Source: Bacteroidota bacterium
GTDB lineage: Bacteria; Bacteroidota; Bacteroidia; SXHM01
Reading direction: 5' to 3'
Length of the DNA stretch: 52,441 nt
Assembly (NCBI GenBank): GCA_947479755.1
Contig: CANKAM010000025.1
Coordinates: forward strand, 1-52,441
Below, piece by piece: positions 45,099-52,441 of the stretch; position 1 is the first letter of the stretch; the number at the start of each line of letters is the position of its first letter. The position numbers and the translations under genes were made by a program. Below the pieces are notes generated by a model. That model was not told the origin of the DNA, made no database searches, and was given only the letters and a program-made list of their open reading frames with translations.

Positions 45099-46076
45099 TT
45101 ATTGATTTTCGTAATATTCGAAGGCGTCAATAATATCTAAATACACTCCGTCAAAACCTGTATCCAGTATCTTTTTCAGATAAGAGGAATCATTTCCGTA
45201 GATAACATTTTTCCAGTCCTGTTCCCAGTAGCGGACCTTGTAATTGCCTGCCCAATTTGGATTTTCATCATCCAACCATGCCGGCTTATCATTGTTCCAT
45301 GATGACTGCCAGTAGTAGCGATAATCTTCCGCTTCGCCAATGCTCATGTAGCAAATTAATAATCGTGTTCCGCCATTTGCTTTTTCTTTCAATGCAGTAA
45401 TTTCACTCGATGAAAACTCTTCATCGTTAAAGTATAAATCCATTACCAGTGCATCGTAATTGGTTGCAGTTACTGCATTGATAAAATCCTGTTTGGTTGA
45501 AAACGTTGCAGGATTAATGAGGTAAAGAAAATTCTTTGCCTCTGCTAAAGTGATGATAGCATTGGTATTCACTTCATAGGGCTGAGCAGGGAAAGAGGGA
45601 ATATTGTCCAGCTCGCGATGGTCAGCAGCAAATGAGATATAGCCCTTTGCATTATTCTGGGTGTATGAATTATCCATGAATAAAGGAGTGCTGCAATAAT
45701 CAATAGCAAGAATTTGTTTGCCATTATTTTTTGCCAGATCAAGAAATCCTGTAATATACTCTCTGTCATCTGTGGGCGTTGCTTCATTGTCATTGTTGTA
45801 ACCATAAAATAAATCTTCGCGACCTAATCCATCAATTGCAGAGAGGTAGTCGCTTGCCGGTGCACCATTACTTTCTTCGGTTGAAGAGACCAATTCCTGT
45901 CCGTTTTGAGGGATGATAATAAATCCGGAATGAATAGACCTTCCATATTCACTTATTCCTTTTACAAATTCGCGCATCTCCTGCCTAAAGTCTAAATCAG
46001 GAATATCGTTCTCCTTTTTACAGCCGGCAAGAAACAGAATAGGTACAGATAATATAAGGAATAGAATCTTTTTCAT
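45099..46076 (-). CDS. Lipoprotein with TM1410/GH114-like TIM barrel
   Basis: The 325-residue protein has a lipobox 'LFLAGC' (Cys19) and a TIM-barrel region with 'LICYMSIGEAEDYRYYWQSS', 'WEQDWKNVIYG', 'YLKKILDTGFDGVYLDIIDA', all typical of the TM1410 / endo-alpha-1,4-polygalactosaminidase (GH114) group. It may cleave galactosaminogalactan-like polymers or be an inactive barrel. It sits on the outer membrane side. It is convergent with the gmhA gene, two bases apart. Confidence 0.85.
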   Translation of the reverse strand: MKKILFLILSVPILFLAGCKKENDIPDLDFRQEMREFVKGISEYGRSIHSGFIIIPQNGQELVSSTEESNGAPASDYLSAIDGLGREDLFYGYNNDNEATPTDDREYITGFLDLAKNNGKQILAIDYCSTPLFMDNSYTQNNAKGYISFAADHRELDNIPSFPAQPYEVNTNAIITLAEAKNFLYLINPATFSTKQDFINAVTATNYDALVMDLYFNDEEFSSSEITALKEKANGGTRLLICYMSIGEAEDYRYYWQSSWNNDKPAWLDDENPNWAGNYKVRYWEQDWKNVIYGNDSSYLKKILDTGFDGVYLDIIDAFEYYENQ

Positions 46077-46136
46077 TTGGTTTTATTTTAGTTTTGCAGG
46101 CTTAACTTAATCAAAGATAAATTATAAAATTCATTT

Positions 46137-46649
46137 ATGACAACCGTAACATTAAAAGGAAAAGAAGTTCAACTGAAAGGGACTTTACCAAAAGTAGGAG
46201 CAAAGGCTGAAGATTTTACAGCAGTAAAAACCGACCTGAGCGAGATAAGTTTGTATGACTTTGAAGACAAAGTAAAAGTTATAATTGGTGTTCCGAGTCT
46301 TGATACCGGTGTTTGCGCTTTGGAAACACGGACCTTTAACCAAAAACTGGCAAAAAAAGAAGGCGTTATTGGAATAGTGGTTTCAAAAGACTTGCCTTTT
46401 GCACAACGCAGATTTTGCGAAACCGAGGGAATAAAAAATGTAGTGGCTCTTTCTGATTACCGCTACAATGATTTTTGCAATGAATACAAAACCGAAATTG
46501 TTACAGGCGGAATGAAAGGTCTTAGCGCCCGTGCAGTTTTTGTAGTAGATAAAGCAAACGTTATCCGTTATGTGCAATTAGTTCCTGAAATTTCAACTGA
46601 GCCTAACTATGATGAAGTTCTGGCGGCTGTTGATGAGTTACTGAAATAA
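46137..46649 (+). CDS. tpx: Thiol peroxidase (atypical 2-Cys peroxiredoxin)
   Basis: The 170-residue enzyme reduces H2O2 and lipid peroxides using thioredoxin. The peroxidatic Cys60 lies in 'PSLDTGVCALETRTFN' and the resolving Cys94 in 'AQRRFCETEG'. The usual family text is 'DTPVC'; Gly for Pro is a small variation. Cytosolic. The stop abuts the pyrF stop (46649/46650). Confidence 0.95.
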   Translation: MTTVTLKGKEVQLKGTLPKVGAKAEDFTAVKTDLSEISLYDFEDKVKVIIGVPSLDTGVCALETRTFNQKLAKKEGVIGIVVSKDLPFAQRRFCETEGIKNVVALSDYRYNDFCNEYKTEIVTGGMKGLSARAVFVVDKANVIRYVQLVPEISTEPNYDEVLAAVDELLK

Positions 46650-47474
46650 TCAGATAAGTTCAGCACGTTCAAGCAGCACTTTCATTTCTTTCTGTATTTT
46701 CTTTGCTTCTTCGCGTGCTGCTTCGGCAAAATCAGGTCCACTGGATGCATAGATAATGCCTCGCGAGGAGTTGACAAGCAATCCGCAGTGGTCATTGAAA
46801 CCATATTTGGCAACTTCTTCAAGGTTTCCGCCTTGTGCGCCAACACCGGGAACCAACAGAAAGTGATCGGGAATAATTTCGCGTATATGCACCAGCATAT
46901 TGGCTTTGGTAGCGCCTACCACATACATCATGTTATCGGTAGTGCCCCAGTTGCGTGAGGTGGTGATAATTTTTTCGTAAACTTTTTCGTTTGTATCGGC
47001 AATGGGCAGAAACTGAAAATCAAAAGCGCCCATGTTGGAAGTAACTGCCAAAACAATTACCCAACGGTTTTTATAATCCAGATATGGCTTAACTGAATCT
47101 TCGCCCATGTAAGGCGAAACGGTGATGGAGTCAAAATCCAGTTGGTCAAAGAAAGCCCGGGCATACATTTGGGTGGTGTTGCCAATATCACCGCGTTTAG
47201 CATCAGCTATTTTAAAAATTCCCGGAGGAATTTCATTCATTGTTTTTTCCAGGCTCAGCCAACTTTCAGAGCCACGCGATTCATAAAATGCGATGTTGGG
47301 TTTATAGGCCACACATAGATCCTGCGTAGCTTTTATAATCTGCTTATTAAATTCATAAACCGGATCGTGAAAATCCAGCAGATGCAGCGGAATTTTAGCA
47401 ATATCGGTATCCAGTCCTACGCATAGAAAGGACTTCTTTTGCTTGATATGGTAAAATAAATCTTCGCGATTCAT
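46650..47474 (-). CDS. pyrF: Orotidine 5'-phosphate decarboxylase
   Basis: This 274-residue enzyme makes UMP from OMP, the last step of pyrimidine synthesis. It belongs to the longer type 2 class: '[19 protein letters not shown]', '[15 protein letters not shown]', the catalytic '[15 protein letters not shown]', and '[15 protein letters not shown]' phosphate loop. It stands 41 kb from pyrC in the same window. Confidence 0.97.
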   Translation of the reverse strand: MNREDLFYHIKQKKSFLCVGLDTDIAKIPLHLLDFHDPVYEFNKQIIKATQDLCVAYKPNIAFYESRGSESWLSLEKTMNEIPPGIFKIADAKRGDIGNTTQMYARAFFDQLDFDSITVSPYMGEDSVKPYLDYKNRWVIVLAVTSNMGAFDFQFLPIADTNEKVYEKIITTSRNWGTTDNMMYVVGATKANMLVHIREIIPDHFLLVPGVGAQGGNLEEVAKYGFNDHCGLLVNSSRGIIYASSGPDFAEAAREEAKKIQKEMKVLLERAELI

Positions 47475-47570
47475 GGTTGTTGGTCTTATCCGAAGGGGCT
47501 TTAACAGTGTTTGGCTGTTGAATGTTTCATCTTGTTTATTTACGAGCAGATTTTTTTCACCTTTGGGGCA

Positions 47571-48557
47571 ATGTTAAAATTCTTTATCTCTCTCTTTTCG
47601 GCACTTATTTTTTCGGCTTGTTCCTTTGCTCTTGACATTACTGAAATTGAAAACTTCGGGTCTAACCCCGGCAACCTGAAGCTGTATTATTACAAGCCCA
47701 AAAATCTTGTGGACAGCCTGAAAGCACCTGTTGTTTTTGTGTTGCACGGTTGCCTGCAAAATGCCGAGAGTGTTTCGGAACTTGCAGGCTGGAATAAGCT
47801 GGCCGATATCAATGGCTTTATAGTAGTGTATCCGCAACAGAAACACACTAACAATACTTCGGGCTGTTTTAATTGGTTTAAGAAAAAGGACATTACCCGT
47901 GGCAGCGGTGAGGTGCATTCCATCAAGGAAATGATTGATTACATGAACGGGAATTTTAACACAGATTCGTCACGGGTTTTTGTGGCGGGTTTGTCGGCAG
48001 GGGCAGCTATGGCAGTGGCTTTAATGGCTTGCTATCCTGAGGATGTTAATGCAGGAGCTATTTTTGCGGGAGCGCCTTACAAGGTAGCACGTAATCCTTT
48101 TGAGGCCATGTTTGCTTTCTGGTTGCCACCCAATAAATCGCCTGAGAAATGGGCTAAGCGTGTGTTTAAACAAAATCCTGATTATGCGGGTAAGTATCCG
48201 CGTATGATTGTAGTGCATGGCAGAAAGGACTTTGTGGTTTATATCCGCAACGGTTATGAGCTGGTGCAGCAATGGGCCGGTGTACATAAAACGGATGTAA
48301 AGCCCGAGAAGAAAGAACGTCCCTTTAATAAAAACCCGGGTATAACACGCCTTTCTTATAATGATGCTGAAAACAAGGAGGTAGTTGTTATGTATATTTT
48401 AAAAGATATAGGTCACGCACTCGCGCTTAATCCAGGTGATAAAGAGGATGAAGGTGGAAAGCCGGGTATGTTTGGCAAGGATGTGAATTTTCATTCTACC
48501 TGGTGGGTAGCAAAGGATTTTGGGTTAATAAAACAGCCCGATATTCCTAATCCCTGA
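47571..48557 (+). CDS. Secreted PHB-depolymerase-family esterase
   Basis: The start is ATG 47571, giving a signal peptide '[20 protein letters not shown]' (the Cys may also make it a lipoprotein); the TTG at 47511 would bury it. The 328-residue alpha/beta hydrolase has '[20 protein letters not shown]', the nucleophile elbow '[11 protein letters not shown]', and '[20 protein letters not shown]' with a likely His later at 'DIGHALAL'. This matches the Esterase_phd/LpqC group that cleaves feruloyl esters or polyesters. Confidence 0.9.
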   Translation: MLKFFISLFSALIFSACSFALDITEIENFGSNPGNLKLYYYKPKNLVDSLKAPVVFVLHGCLQNAESVSELAGWNKLADINGFIVVYPQQKHTNNTSGCFNWFKKKDITRGSGEVHSIKEMIDYMNGNFNTDSSRVFVAGLSAGAAMAVALMACYPEDVNAGAIFAGAPYKVARNPFEAMFAFWLPPNKSPEKWAKRVFKQNPDYAGKYPRMIVVHGRKDFVVYIRNGYELVQQWAGVHKTDVKPEKKERPFNKNPGITRLSYNDAENKEVVVMYILKDIGHALALNPGDKEDEGGKPGMFGKDVNFHSTWWVAKDFGLIKQPDIPNP

Positions 48558-48565
48558 AAGATTTT

Positions 48566-48573
48566 TACTTTTG
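48566..48573 (+). promoter_or_regulatory. Putative -7 box for tRNA-Ala
   Basis: TACTTTTG matches TAnnTTTG 10 bp before the tRNA 5' end, so transcription would start at or next to the mature end. Confidence 0.5.
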
Positions 48574-48583
48574 CCGCCCTCAT

Positions 48584-48657
48584 GGGGGATTAGCTCAGCT
48601 GGCTAGAGCGTTTGCATGGCATGCAAGAGGTCATCGGTTCGACTCCGATATTCTCCA
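48584..48657 (+). tRNA. tRNA-Ala (anticodon GGC)
   Basis: The full cloverleaf folds: acceptor GGGGGAT/ATTCTCC, D-arm GCTC-AGCTGGCTA-GAGC, anticodon stem TTTGC/GCAAG with loop ATGGCAT (anticodon GGC), T-arm ATCGG-TTCGACT-CCGAT. The G3-U70 pair, the alanine identity element, is present. CCA is not encoded. Confidence 0.97.
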
Positions 48658-48660
48658 CAC

Positions 48661-48693
48661 AAAATAAGCCATTGAATTTCAATGGCTTATTTT
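48661..48693 (+). terminator. Terminator after tRNA-Ala
   Basis: AAAATAAGCCATTG and CAATGGCTTATTTT form a perfect 14 bp stem with loop AATTT, then TGTTG. It serves the tRNA and perhaps the converging Fic gene. Confidence 0.9.
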
Positions 48694-48730
48694 GTTGATA
48701 GTTCAGAGGAGTAGAACTATCTCAACGCTT

Positions 48731-49522
48731 TTAATACTTGTCTTCCACTCCTGCCTTTAGCGCCCAGGGAAGCATTAACAAAAAAGGAACCGCGTTTTCA
48801 TAATCAAGTTCATTGTAATTTTTGCCTACTATTAAAAGGTTATCATAATACTTTTGCAAACGAAACTTGTAATATTTTTCGGAACGTATAAACCACGCCT
48901 TAGCTCCCAAATGTTGTGCAAGAAACCATTTTTCCAAAAGACGTGCAGTGCGACCATTACCATCAACAAAGGGATGAATTTTTACATATGCTAAATGCAA
49001 TAATGAAGCATAGTAAAATGTTTCATTAATTGTCAATTCCTTTTTAGCAAGCTCTTCCGCTTCCTTCATTAATACTTCAAATTCATCTTTTACAACTTCA
49101 GGAGCAGGACAAAAATAAACGGTGCGATGCAGACTCCCCACACGAACATTCTGGGTTCGCAACTTTCCCCTTTCATCAGGATTGTTTTTTAAAATAGTAG
49201 CAGAAGAAATTTTGTGGACTTTAAGCAAATTTTTTTTTGTAAGATTATTTTGCTTTGCAAACTTGTAAGCATTCTCCAAATCCTGCACCTCATTTATTCT
49301 ATCTGTCCCTTTCCCAACTCCATGTTCTTTATATCGTATATAATCAGTTTCGGTAACAGTGCTGCCTTCAATCTGTGAACTGTAAACAGATGATTCACCC
49401 GAAAATAATTCAAACGATTGATGAGCATATTTCAACTTGTCAAGCTTGTTCAAGTACTTGATAAGTGTGAATTTTTGTTTCCGCTTATAGTCATCTAACG
49501 CTATTGGAGTGAGTAATTTCAT
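48731..49522 (-). CDS. Fic family protein, probable AMPylase
   Basis: The 263-residue protein has the complete Fic motif HPFVDGNGR (183-191), so it should transfer AMP or another phosphoryl group to a target. It carries its own inhibitory helix motif SSQIEG (48-53, S-x-x-x-E-G), placing it among self-inhibited class II Fic proteins. 'VGSLHRTVYFCPAPEVV' is the flap region. Target unknown. It lies next to a tRNA gene and a short tRNA 3' end duplicate (49677-49687), which hints at insertion. Confidence 0.93.
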   Translation of the reverse strand: MKLLTPIALDDYKRKQKFTLIKYLNKLDKLKYAHQSFELFSGESSVYSSQIEGSTVTETDYIRYKEHGVGKGTDRINEVQDLENAYKFAKQNNLTKKNLLKVHKISSATILKNNPDERGKLRTQNVRVGSLHRTVYFCPAPEVVKDEFEVLMKEAEELAKKELTINETFYYASLLHLAYVKIHPFVDGNGRTARLLEKWFLAQHLGAKAWFIRSEKYYKFRLQKYYDNLLIVGKNYNELDYENAVPFLLMLPWALKAGVEDKY

Positions 49523-49676
49523 ACTTCAAAAGTAAGGTTATTTTTATTCTTGCTTATGAAGGAAAACAGGTTGTTTAATTGAATAGCCACTTGTAGAAAT
49601 AAATTAACAAGATGAGTGAGCGTTCACAAATAATTCCAAATCTTCCATCAGCAATTTCAGGTTCGGCTTTCGTCCT

Positions 49677-49687
49677 ATATTCTCCAC
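49677..49687. repeat. 11 bp duplicate of tRNA-Ala 3' end
   Basis: ATATTCTCCAC repeats the last bases of the tRNA (48648-48658), preceded by a degenerate T-arm-like GGTTCGGCTTTCGTCC. It may be an attachment-site remnant. The gap 49523-49676 holds nothing else that I can support. Confidence 0.4.
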
Positions 49688-49708
49688 CGGATATCCATAT
49701 TAATTGAC

Positions 49709-49737
49709 AACGAGCCCCGCCATTGGCGGGGCTCGTT
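49709..49737 (-). terminator. Terminator of FN3 gene 2
   Basis: AACGAGCCCCGCC and GGCGGGGCTCGTT form a perfect 13 bp stem with an ATT loop, 36 bp beyond the FN3 gene stop. Upstream of it (49738-49769) lies a 'ATGGACTATCAACTATGG' word repeat. Confidence 0.85.
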
Positions 49738-49773
49738 ACTATGGACTATCAACTATGGTCTATGGCCTTTCCC

Positions 49774-50487
49774 CTACAACTCAATCACCTTCTTACTCAC
49801 CGCATTACTTAGCGGACTTACCCCGGCTGCATTCATGGCCCAGAAATAAACGTAGTAAGTAACACCTACCTGCAGGTTGCTGAATTTCTTTTTGCGGCCT
49901 TTGGTAAGGTCAAGTATTCCGCCAATGCTGCCGGGTGATGGTGCTGCCGGAGGTATAGGACCCGGAGTAGCACCCTGTTCTATAACAACCTGTCCAAATC
50001 CATCAATAACAAACCATACCGGTAGCGGCTCGCTGGTTAATACTGCCCCGTAGCTGTCGGCATCTGTTATGGCTGCACACTCTGCTACCAACTCACCCTG
50101 AATACCGCGCACAAGAGTAATGCCTGAAGGCTGCACCGGTGCTACTACACTGCTCGTGCTGCCTTTGGTAGGCACAAAACCACCAAGTGCTATAGTAGTT
50201 GCATTACCATTAGCCACTGTATCAACATATTCTCTTAACGTATCAAGCTCTGCCATCAGCAAATCACGTGCTTCATCCACTTCTGATTGTGAGGCCGTGT
50301 GTAGTTTAAAAGCATCGTATTTGCCCGAATATGCATCTATCAGCAATTGCAAGGCAGCAAGTGTTGTAGTTGGAGCTATAAAGGGCGGGTTGTTATTAAA
50401 AACACCATCGCGCACACCAACTGCAAAAACTTTTATTGGGTTGGTTCTTAAACTGTGATAACTTAATTTACATCTTATTTTTACCAT
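49774..50487 (-). CDS. Array-associated protein with helical N-domain and FN3-like C-domain (copy 2)
   Basis: The 237-residue product lacks a signal peptide. Residues ~15-115 have 'FNNNPPFIAPTTTLAALQLL', 'EVDEARDLLMAELDTLREYV' and 'ATTIALGGFVPTKG'. Residues ~118-237 are beta-rich and end like an FN3 domain ('FSNLQVGVTYYVYFWAMNAA', 'GVSPLSNAVSKKVIEL'), with a proline-rich linker ('GATPGPIPPAAPSPGS'). It matches the order of the 27592-28227 product but with low identity, so the two are diverged family members, not a recent duplicate. Array 2 and two hairpins lie just upstream. Confidence 0.8.
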   Translation of the reverse strand: MVKIRCKLSYHSLRTNPIKVFAVGVRDGVFNNNPPFIAPTTTLAALQLLIDAYSGKYDAFKLHTASQSEVDEARDLLMAELDTLREYVDTVANGNATTIALGGFVPTKGSTSSVVAPVQPSGITLVRGIQGELVAECAAITDADSYGAVLTSEPLPVWFVIDGFGQVVIEQGATPGPIPPAAPSPGSIGGILDLTKGRKKKFSNLQVGVTYYVYFWAMNAAGVSPLSNAVSKKVIEL

Positions 50488-50531
50488 TTTGTTTTTTTGA
50501 TTTAGTTAGTTGTTTTTAATTGTATCAAAGA

Positions 50532-50573
50532 GAGCGCTTCGCTCAGTTGTTTTTAAAGGCGAAAAATTTCGCC
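50532..50573 (-). promoter_or_regulatory. Two leader stem-loops before FN3 gene 2
   Basis: GAGCG-CTT-CGCTC (50532-50544) and GGCGAAA-AA-TTTCGCC (50558-50573) are perfect short stems between array 2 and the start codon, 45-86 bp upstream of the ATG, followed by an A-rich stretch. Their placement matches the single 13 bp stem of locus 1. Confidence 0.7.
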
Positions 50574-50639
50574 CGGGTTTATTATTAATTAATTAGTTGT
50601 TGAATAAATTCTTTGTTCGGCTTGGTTTTGTCACCGGTT

Positions 50640-51115
50640 GATTAATAGTTAGTCTGCATTTGATTAATAGTTGCTAACGCTTAACTCATAGTTGTCCGCC
50701 ATTTGATTAATAGTTGGTCAGCATTTGGTTAATAACTGCTAGCACGTAATCAATAGTTGGTCAGCATTTGATTAATAACTGCTAACACTTAACTCATAGT
50801 TACCCACCATTTGATTAATAGTTGGTGAGCATTCGGTTAATAACTGCTAACACTTAACTAATAATTGGTCAGCATTTGATTAAATGCTCTCAACGCTTAA
50901 CTCATAGTTGTCCGCCATTTGATTAATAGTTGGTCAGCATTTGGTTAATAACTGCTAACACGTAATCAATAGTTGGTCAGCATTTGATTAATAACTGCTA
51001 ACACTTAACTCATAGTTACCCACCATTAGATTAATAGTTAATCAGCATTCGGTTAATAGCTGTCAACACTTAATCAATAGCCGGTCAGCTATTGATTAAT
51101 AAGGCTGAACAATTA
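50640..51115. repeat. ~21.6 bp degenerate tandem array of FN3 locus 2
   Basis: Twenty-two units (14 of 22 bp, 8 of 21 bp) run without gaps. Unit types alternate, for example 'GATTAATAGTTGGTCAGCAT', 'GGTTAATAACTGCTAACAC' and 'ACTCATAGTTGTCCGCC'. Short dyads recur (AACTCATAGTT, GTTAATAAC). A 216 bp block of ten units is repeated once in tandem (compare 50679 with 50895). The array is noncoding in all frames. The flanks 50574-50639 and 51116-51263 hold no gene that I can see. Confidence 0.92.
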
Positions 51116-51263
51116 ACCGAAATGCACTTTTCATTGATTGCTTTTTGTTTCTGATATGTCAAAGAACGTTTGCCTGTGGGCTTGTCATTAAAACGACACA
51201 AATGTGTGGCAATAAAATAAGTACAAGGGTTCCTGAAACTCATTCAAGGCTCCTCAACAGACA

Positions 51264-52067
51264 TCATTTATTTCTTTCCCTGTATTCATGCGGAGTACAG
51301 TGATACATTTTTTTAAACTCTTTGCTCATGCTTTTATAGGTTGCAAAGCGGCAGCGCTCTCTTACTTCATCCATATCTATGATGCCTTGTCTTAAAAGTT
51401 GAGCCGCATAGCGCACCTTCATATTACTATGCAACGTGCGATAGTTGTAGCCATAGTGCTCTATTATGCACCGTGTTAATTGTCGCGTGCTTATACCTGC
51501 CATAGCGGCAATGTCTGCAAAGTCATACACAAGAAAATCACCTGATGCCGTCAGCTGATTAAAAAAATCGCTCCAGCGCTTGCTGCTATTGCTTAGCTGC
51601 TGTTGCTGCCTCACCAACTCTTTCAATAGTTTTATAAACGCTTCCTGAACATCTAAATGCGTAGAAGCATTATCAGCTTCAAATGCATCATACAACTCCG
51701 TAATCAAGGTATGAACAGCGCTGCCTTTTATAAACTCCTGCGAAACCGGTTCAGGAATAATTGCCGAAAAATGTTCGCACGCTTCGGCACTCAGTTCAAA
51801 AGCAAACAGATGAGTGCCGTATTTTGCAAGCTCAGTAACCGGCTGTGCATTACCCTTTATCAGCAGCAACTGATTGCGCCTGCATGCAAACGGTTTGCCC
51901 TGCACATTTATACGGTATTCACCTTTCAGCACCAGATAAATAACAGGATGTGTGCCGCTGTAATAAGGCAGATGGTGCTCATCACGGTAATGCAATTTGG
52001 TAAAGCGCAGCTGCTTTATTACCAGTTCCCAAATAGTATAGCTGTCTGTCTTGCGCTCGGTTCTCAT
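51264..52067 (-). CDS. AraC-family transcriptional regulator
   Basis: The 267-residue regulator has an N-terminal cupin-type sensor ('GTHPVIYLVLKGEYRINVQG', 'RRNQLLLIKGNAQPV') and a C-terminal double helix-turn-helix ('FADIAAMAGISTRQLTRCII', 'MDEVRERCRFATYKSMSKEF', 'CTPHEYRER'). The ligand is unknown. It is on the same strand as FN3 gene 2, 777 bp upstream and before array 2, so it could regulate that gene, but nothing direct shows this. Confidence 0.9.
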   Translation of the reverse strand: MRTERKTDSYTIWELVIKQLRFTKLHYRDEHHLPYYSGTHPVIYLVLKGEYRINVQGKPFACRRNQLLLIKGNAQPVTELAKYGTHLFAFELSAEACEHFSAIIPEPVSQEFIKGSAVHTLITELYDAFEADNASTHLDVQEAFIKLLKELVRQQQQLSNSSKRWSDFFNQLTASGDFLVYDFADIAAMAGISTRQLTRCIIEHYGYNYRTLHSNMKVRYAAQLLRQGIIDMDEVRERCRFATYKSMSKEFKKMYHCTPHEYRERNK

Positions 52068-52211
52068 TTGCGGGGTTAAGGCATTTGAAAAAAGGTTTTT
52101 TAATAGAAACGGAGAGGCGGGGGAATTATTGTGTGGGAGGAAAAATTATTTTTTTTGGCGATGTTAATCGGATATATAGTATAGATTTATAGTTAACATA
52201 ATATAAATATT

Positions 52212-52262
52212 CCGCAACTCTTAGTTGCGGCAATTCCTATTAATAAGGGGGGATTGTCGCAA
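52212..52262. repeat. Nested hairpin element
   Basis: CCGCAACT-CTT-AGTTGCGG overlaps a second inverted repeat TTGCGGCAAT/ATTGTCGCAA (52225-52262) whose spacer ends in GGGGGG. The layout is like 26863-26904. The gap 52068-52211 is AT-rich without a gene. Confidence 0.75.
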
Positions 52263-52312
52263 GTTTTTGTAATTTAGTAGCGCATAATAAATGTTATGTG
52301 AAATAAAAATTG

Positions 52313-52441
52313 CTACCTTCCGTAGTAACGATTAAATATCCACACATAAAGCCATTTTGGTTTTCTATAATAAAAATCTTTGCCTATTTTACCGTTTCTA
52401 TAACTCCAATGGTAGCCAACACATTTTTCAAACAACCATTG
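52313..52441 (-). CDS. 3' end of an unknown gene (partial)
   Basis: The frame is open from the window edge to the TAG at 52313, giving 42 residues rich in aromatics and basic residues ('VGYHWSYRNGKIGKDFYYRK', 'PKWLYVWIFNRYYGR'). No family is recognised. The coding start lies beyond the window. Confidence 0.5.
   Translation of the reverse strand, partial: QWLFEKCVGYHWSYRNGKIGKDFYYRKPKWLYVWIFNRYYGR

Noticed and set aside
50640-51115. Array 2 as a CRISPR array or iteron-type origin
   Set aside because: No repeat-spacer alternation and no replication initiator, parA or cas gene nearby. The unit drift is greater than expected for iterons.

Overview
The window comes from a member of the Bacteroidota, most likely a free-living or wastewater/soil type. 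The evidence is type IX secretion (T9SS) sorting domains of both classes (type A at the end of the 6994-8802 product, type B/CHU_C at the end of 9939-11597), PKD and SBBP secreted proteins, DUF4296 beside dihydroorotase, promoter -7 boxes of the form TAnnTTTG, weak Shine-Dalgarno signals and frequent ATGA or TTG-coupled starts. The window is almost all chromosomal housekeeping and accessory metabolism. No phage, plasmid or transposase genes were seen.

Layout. 1-6940: methyltransferase end, LolC/E-type permease, DUF695 protein, gcvH, VanZ-like protein, dolichol-phosphate mannosyltransferase-like GT2, dihydroorotase, DUF4296 lipoprotein, then a convergent SDR epimerase. 6994-18188: a secreted beta-helix protein, tryptophan 2,3-dioxygenase, PKD/lectin T9SS protein, M23 peptidase, kynurenine 3-monooxygenase, TlpA-like protein and GH92 mannosidase; two kynurenine-pathway genes are interleaved with envelope genes. 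18185-24230: thiolase, LpxL-like acyltransferase, ruvB, queG, typA. 24488-26833: an AT-rich cassette (antitoxin-like gene, small secreted protein, Old Yellow Enzyme, divergent HxlR regulator) bounded by related inverted repeats. 27077-28227: promoter, repeat array and FN3-type gene (locus 1). 28310-38129: TMEM175 channel, M20 peptidase, lipoprotein, class II cyclic-nucleotide phosphodiesterase, GH28, kbl, aspS, Fe(II)/2OG dioxygenase. 38136-42432: MORN protein, small basic secreted protein, SBBP propeller protein, tandem universal stress protein. 42681-48557: ceramidase-like protein, gmhA-like, GH114-like lipoprotein, tpx, pyrF, esterase. 48584-49522: tRNA-Ala and Fic. 49774-51115: FN3-type gene with a second repeat array (locus 2). 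51264-52441: AraC regulator and the 3' end of an unknown gene.

The most unusual structure is a pair of loci, 22 kb apart and on opposite strands, that share one layout: a degenerate tandem array with about 21-22 bp units (two helical turns), then one or more strong stem-loops, then an A-rich leader, then a gene of one family (N-terminal helical domain plus C-terminal fibronectin-III-like domain). The arrays have unrelated unit sequences but the same period, position and orientation relative to the gene. This is the best candidate for an undescribed system.

A second theme is repeat traffic. Short palindromic or word-like repeats fill many intergenic spaces and have also entered genes: one adds about 20 residues to QueG, one sits in an M20 peptidase, and several signal peptides are encoded by word-like tandem repeats of the kind otherwise found between genes.
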